Source of the DNA: CAVWNR01 sp963756525
GTDB lineage: Bacteria > Actinomycetota > Actinomycetes > Mycobacteriales > Jatrophihabitantaceae
Assembly: GCA_963756525.1 (NCBI GenBank)
Contig: CAVWNR010000001.1
Span: 1,479,488-1,543,487, forward strand
Length of the DNA stretch: 64,000 bases
Direction: 5' to 3'
Shown here: positions 60,622 to 64,000 of the stretch, in pieces
Position numbering within the stretch: the stretch's first letter is position 1
Layout of the letters: every line of letters starts with the position of its first letter
Program-made: the position numbers and the translations under genes
The notes under the pieces: model-generated
What the model saw: only the letters and a program-made list of their open reading frames with translations
What the model was told of the DNA's origin: nothing
Database searches by the model: none

Positions 60622-62180
60622 ACGACGAGCAGCGGCTGCAACCCGATCCGGTCCTGGCCGGACTGATCCGCCCGCTGCTGCAGGGCATGGCCGGGCGCCT
60701 CGACACGTTGCGCGGCCTGGACGGCGCGCAGTTTCGCGAGCCCTGGACGGCCCTGCTCACCATGCTGCTGCGCTCGCTGACCGGCCAGGCCCTCGAGGGT
60801 GTCGATCTTGCCGCGGCCCGCCGCGTCCAAGCGCAACGCTACATCCGGGCCCACCTCGCCGACCCGGGCCTTTCGGCCGGCGCGGTCGCGGCCGCGCTCC
60901 AGGTTTCTCGGCGCAGCCTCTACGCATACCTCCCGGGCGCCGCGGCCTACATCCGTGCCCAGCGGCTCGGCCGGGCCCGCGAGCTACTGGCCGACCCGAC
61001 GCTGCCGGCTGCGCGGGTCGCTGCCATCGTGGGGCTACCCGACCCGGCGCACTTCAGCCGGCTGTTCCGAGCCGAGTTCGGATGCAGCCCGCGCGACGCA
61101 CGTGCCCACCCGAACGTCGAGAAACCGGCCATCACCGCGGCCGCACACTACGCCCGAGCCGACACGTCCGTCATCGCAGCGCGCGACCGGTTCGAGTACT
61201 GGCGCGAGCGCGTCATCCCGCTGCGCCTGGAACCGATCGCAGCCGCGCCGCAGGACTTCCGGGCCCTCGGCGAGACCGTCCGCAGCGGGGACGTCGGCGT
61301 GATCGAGATGCGCCGCGGGCCGGCCGTCGCGGCATGGCGGCGCGCCGCGGCTGAGCAGCAGGGCCGGCTGAGGTTGGTGCTACTCGCACCGGCCGCCGGC
61401 GCGGCCGCGTCCTGGTACGACTGCACCGTGCCCCTCGACCACGGCGCCGCCGTGTTGGCCGGCCCACACGACGGATGGTGGCGCGCCCCGGCCGGCATGC
61501 ACGGCATCGAGGTGGACGTGCCGCGCGGGGCCGTGGAGGTCACCGACGCCGAGCTCGCCCACATCCAGCAGAGACGGCTGCTCGGCACCGATCCGGTGTT
61601 CACCACCCTGATCCGCCCGATGCTCCTCGGCATGGTCGGCCACCTTGCACCGCTGGCCACGTCAGCCGGCAGCGACCTCGGCACGGTCTGGACCTCGCTG
61701 ATCATCATGCTGGTCCGCTCGATCGCTGGGCAGGACCTCGACGGGACTGACGTCACACCCGCCCGCCGGGTACAGGCCGAGCGGTTCATTCGCGAACGAC
61801 TGTCCGACCCGCGTCTCTCACCTGCCGCGGTGGCCGCAGCGCTAAGCCTTTCACGACGCGCGCTCTACGGCTCGGTCTTCCCAGAAGACGGCGGAGTCGC
61901 CGCGTTCATCCGCAGGCAGCGGCTCGCTCGGGCGCGCCAGCTGCTCGCCGACACGGCATTGCCCGTTGCGCGGGTCGCCGCGATGGTAGGGCTATCCGAC
62001 CCAGCCCAGTTCAGCCGGCTATTCCGAGCCGAGTTCGGCTGCACCCCACGCGACGCCCGCGCCACCGCGACATCGAGAGCCAGCCGTAACCACGGGGCGC
62101 ACGCACACCCACCCGAGCGGCGCCCGCTGCCCTCGATGAGCGTGCGCATGAGCGCGCTGTCGCGCGTGGGGCCACTTTAG
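60618..62180 (+). CDS. AraC-family regulator: DNA-binding part of copy 1 fused in frame to a complete second AraC protein
   Basis: 520 residues from ATG 60618; the coding frame is homologous from about 60580. Order: end of sensor domain 1 and helix bundle (LIRPLLQGMAGRLDTLRGLD); AraC HTH 1 (GLSAGAVAAALQVSRRSLYA, then DPAHFSRLFRAEFGCSPRDA); a linker; full sensor domain 2 (ARDRFEYWRERVIPLRLEPI, then GVIEMRRGPAVAAWRRA); AraC HTH 2 (LSPAAVAAALSLSRRALYGS, then DPAQFSRLFRAEFGCTPRDA). The two halves are clearly duplicates, with no stop between them. A two-regulator fusion is unusual; copy 1 has also lost frame continuity with its own sensor domain. Confidence 0.75.
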   Translation: MNDEQRLQPDPVLAGLIRPLLQGMAGRLDTLRGLDGAQFREPWTALLTMLLRSLTGQALEGVDLAAARRVQAQRYIRAHLADPGLSAGAVAAALQVSRRSLYAYLPGAAAYIRAQRLGRARELLADPTLPAARVAAIVGLPDPAHFSRLFRAEFGCSPRDARAHPNVEKPAITAAAHYARADTSVIAARDRFEYWRERVIPLRLEPIAAAPQDFRALGETVRSGDVGVIEMRRGPAVAAWRRAAAEQQGRLRLVLLAPAAGAAASWYDCTVPLDHGAAVLAGPHDGWWRAPAGMHGIEVDVPRGAVEVTDAELAHIQQRRLLGTDPVFTTLIRPMLLGMVGHLAPLATSAGSDLGTVWTSLIIMLVRSIAGQDLDGTDVTPARRVQAERFIRERLSDPRLSPAAVAAALSLSRRALYGSVFPEDGGVAAFIRRQRLARARQLLADTALPVARVAAMVGLSDPAQFSRLFRAEFGCTPRDARATATSRASRNHGAHAHPPERRPLPSMSVRMSALSRVGPL

Positions 62181-62422
62181 TTCAGCGGGTCACGCGTGAT
62201 CGGGCTTGAGCTGGGCGTTCCGGTACGCCGTGACACGGTAGAGGCTGTTCGAGCCGTGCGCCCGCACGCCTGGTCCAGGGTTGGGTTCGTGTGGTACGGC
62301 CCATGGCCGAGAGCGGGGTCCGGGTCTGTGCATGGGGGCTGCCCGGACGGCGGGTGGGCCGTCCGGGCGGCGGTGGTGCGCTGTGGTGCGGTGTGGTGTG
62401 GTGGGCGGTGCCGGGTGTCGGG

Positions 62423-63487
62423 TCAGCGGGTGCTCACGATGGCGGTCTTGGGCAGGCTGTCCTTTTGCGCCTGGGACAGCGGGTGCTCGTCGTAGCCGAA
62501 GTGCTCGGCGCCGTCCCGGTTGGGGCTGTCGAAGTACACGCCGAGCAGGTTGATCGTGGTGTTGCCGACGGTGATGGTGAAGTTGCCGGTGTCGCGGATC
62601 ATCGGGGCGATCGCGGTGATCTGGCCGTAGTAGCCCGCGGGGACGATGTTGCTGACGCCGGTCGCGAAGGAGTGCCCCTGGGACCAGGTGTGACCGTAGG
62701 CGGCGGTGATCTGCACATCGACCAGGCCGGCGATGTTGCCGCCCACGCTGGCGCTGAGGTCCACGCTGTTCGTGGAGGACACGTCGTCGGTCTTGGTGAC
62801 GCTCAACGTGGCGTCGCGGGTGCCGTTGTTGGTCTCGGTGGCCAGCACGTGCTTGGGCCCATCCACGTTCGTCTCGCCGGTCGGGGTGAAGGTGCAGCTG
62901 GCGTCGGAGTTCTGCGCGCAGAACTGCCTAAGGGCGGCGGCCTGGGACTGGGCCTGCGACCCGTCGATGTTGATCACGGTGCCGGCCGGCTCGGTGATCC
63001 GGATGGTCGTGCCGCCGTCGCTGGCGCAATCGTCCGGGCCGGACACGCGGCTGCAGGTCGAGGTCGGCCTGCCGGCGTCGTTGAGGCCGTCGACGGTGAG
63101 CCGCGCGTCGAGGGCGGACGAGCCGTTGCTGTAGGTGATGTCGTCGTTCTGCACGCTGAATGCCCGGTACTGCACCTCGAAGTCGGCGTGCTGGCCCGGC
63201 TGCAACACCGACCCGACGTCCGGCCTGCCTTCGAAGTTGCCGTCACCGGTGACGCTCTTCAACGTCATCGGGGTGGAGGTCAGGTTGTAGACGAGGAACC
63301 CGCGCGAATACAGCACCTGCTGCGGGGCCCCGACGGTGTGCCGCGCGCTGCTGGGGGTGTCGGCGTAGGCGAGCGAGCTCAGCGACCCCAGCCCGCACAG
63401 CGCGGCCCCGGCCAGCAGCACACCGGTGGTCTTGGTGGCGATACGAATGACAATCAACTCCTTGAAACGGGTGAGGACTCCGGTCAT
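62423..63487 (-). CDS. Secreted aerolysin/ETX-MTX2-like beta-pore-forming protein
   Basis: 354 residues from ATG 63487; GTG 63499 is possible. The hydrophobic stretch TTGVLLAGAALCGLGSLSSL with AYADTP is a Sec signal. The middle (KTDDVSSTNSVDLSASVGGN, then IAGLVDVQITAAYGHTWSQG) has the alternating Ser/Thr strands and the following amphipathic strand of the aerolysin insertion region. After this come SNIVPAGYYGQITAIAPMIR and TGNFTITVGNTTINLLGVYF, a conserved block of actinomycete ETX/MTX2-type proteins. Four Cys residues lie in the N-terminal half. It should oligomerise on a target membrane if active. It is 242 bp beyond the AraC fusion and near the coiled-coil locus. Confidence 0.72.
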   Translation of the reverse strand: MTGVLTRFKELIVIRIATKTTGVLLAGAALCGLGSLSSLAYADTPSSARHTVGAPQQVLYSRGFLVYNLTSTPMTLKSVTGDGNFEGRPDVGSVLQPGQHADFEVQYRAFSVQNDDITYSNGSSALDARLTVDGLNDAGRPTSTCSRVSGPDDCASDGGTTIRITEPAGTVINIDGSQAQSQAAALRQFCAQNSDASCTFTPTGETNVDGPKHVLATETNNGTRDATLSVTKTDDVSSTNSVDLSASVGGNIAGLVDVQITAAYGHTWSQGHSFATGVSNIVPAGYYGQITAIAPMIRDTGNFTITVGNTTINLLGVYFDSPNRDGAEHFGYDEHPLSQAQKDSLPKTAIVSTR

Positions 63488-64000
63488 CCGGGCGTCCACC
63501 GGACGTTCTGTCCGATCCCGTTAACCCTGCGCTCGGCGCCGGGCCGGCGCCGTCGCACGAGCAGCCGACCCGGCGGAGGACCGTGCGTCCCCCAACCAGC
63601 GGACAGCCCAAGCGCCCCGGGTTCAACGCAAAGGATCGCTTTCGGTCTACCGGCGCGATCGGATCGACCGCTTCGGGGCCAGGCCGCCGGCTATGTGACA
63701 GGCTCAAGGACGCGATCGCTTGCATGTTGCGCGCTGCTGCGACCTTGCTCGCGACGGCGCGCAGTGCGCGCAAGGCGCGATGAGCCCGGCGCACAGCGAC
63801 CCGGCCGTCCCGGCGACGTCTCCGATCCGCACGTCCCCTATCGCGTGTTGCTGCGCTGGCCGGCGGCCGCGGTGCGCGGTGAACACTGGCTGGGTGTGAG
63901 CGGCGAGCCGGTGTCGGGCGCGTACCGGATGTTCCTAGCAGCGTCGATCCCATTCGTGCGCCGGGTGGGGCCGGCTGCAGGTGGTGCGCCGGACCGACCT
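63488..64000. other. Right edge of the window, no gene assigned
   Basis: About 510 bp upstream of the aerolysin-like gene. It must include the promoter of that gene. A plus-strand frame open to the window end (from about 63830, reading PYRVLLRWPAAAVRGEHWLG) may be the start of a gene continuing outside, but is too short to judge. Confidence 0.35.

Noticed and set aside
63830..64000. Partial plus-strand gene at the right edge
   Set aside because: Open to the window end but only about 55 codons visible, with no family signal and no clear start.

Overview
The window is high-GC DNA with GTG starts, overlapping ATGA/GTGA gene junctions, ECF41-type sigma control, F420/deazaflavin-type enzymes, two NarL-type two-component pairs and actinobacterial IS3 and IS1380 elements. 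All of this points to a high-GC Gram-positive actinomycete, probably a soil actinobacterium. I cannot place it to genus from sequence alone.

Layout. 0-8.6 kb: small accessory enzymes, an ECF41 sigma factor facing a deazaflavin-dependent nitroreductase-like gene, a NarL-type sensor/regulator pair, DUF1801 and SnoaL-like proteins, an SDR and several decayed genes. 9.35-10.68 kb: an intact IS3-family insertion sequence with 3-bp target duplication. 11.6-13.4 kb: an ABC exporter pair. 14.0-20.8 kb: a lipoprotein and three secreted BNR/sialidase-like beta-propeller proteins. 21-30 kb: decayed GNAT genes, a LuxR-type ATPase regulator beside flavin/acyl-CoA-dehydrogenase-type oxidoreductases, a truncated luciferase-like monooxygenase, a lower-GC secreted protein, an IS1380 remnant and a lectin fragment. 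30-42.5 kb: a catabolic block with a D-2-hydroxyacid dehydrogenase-like FAD/Fe-S protein, an IclR regulator, a copper amine oxidase translationally coupled to an amino-acid/amine permease, a divergent zinc alcohol dehydrogenase, a PEBP protein, a ZIP-like transporter and two SDRs. 43.14 kb: the 3' part of a tRNA-Asn, which looks like an integration-site scar. 43.5-46.6 kb: a NarL-type response regulator, histidine kinase, membrane protein and cupin.

46.7-49.65 kb: a compact mobile element with two tyrosine recombinases and a small helix-turn-helix protein in overlapping frames, bounded by 13-bp perfect inverted repeats (Tn554- or RIT-like). 50-53.3 kb: debris plus an intact vapBC toxin-antitoxin operon with a palindromic operator.

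53.4-59.8 kb: the most interesting locus. A 1477-residue protein with long coiled coils and two short hydrophobic segments is co-directional with three divergent paralogues of about 165 residues (order: small protein, giant protein, small protein, small protein). I recognise no described system with this gene content. It is followed by a frameshifted, tandemly fused double AraC regulator and a secreted aerolysin/ETX-MTX2-like pore-forming protein.

The window holds many frameshifted or truncated genes. They may reflect real decay in an accessory region, residual indel errors in the assembly, or both.
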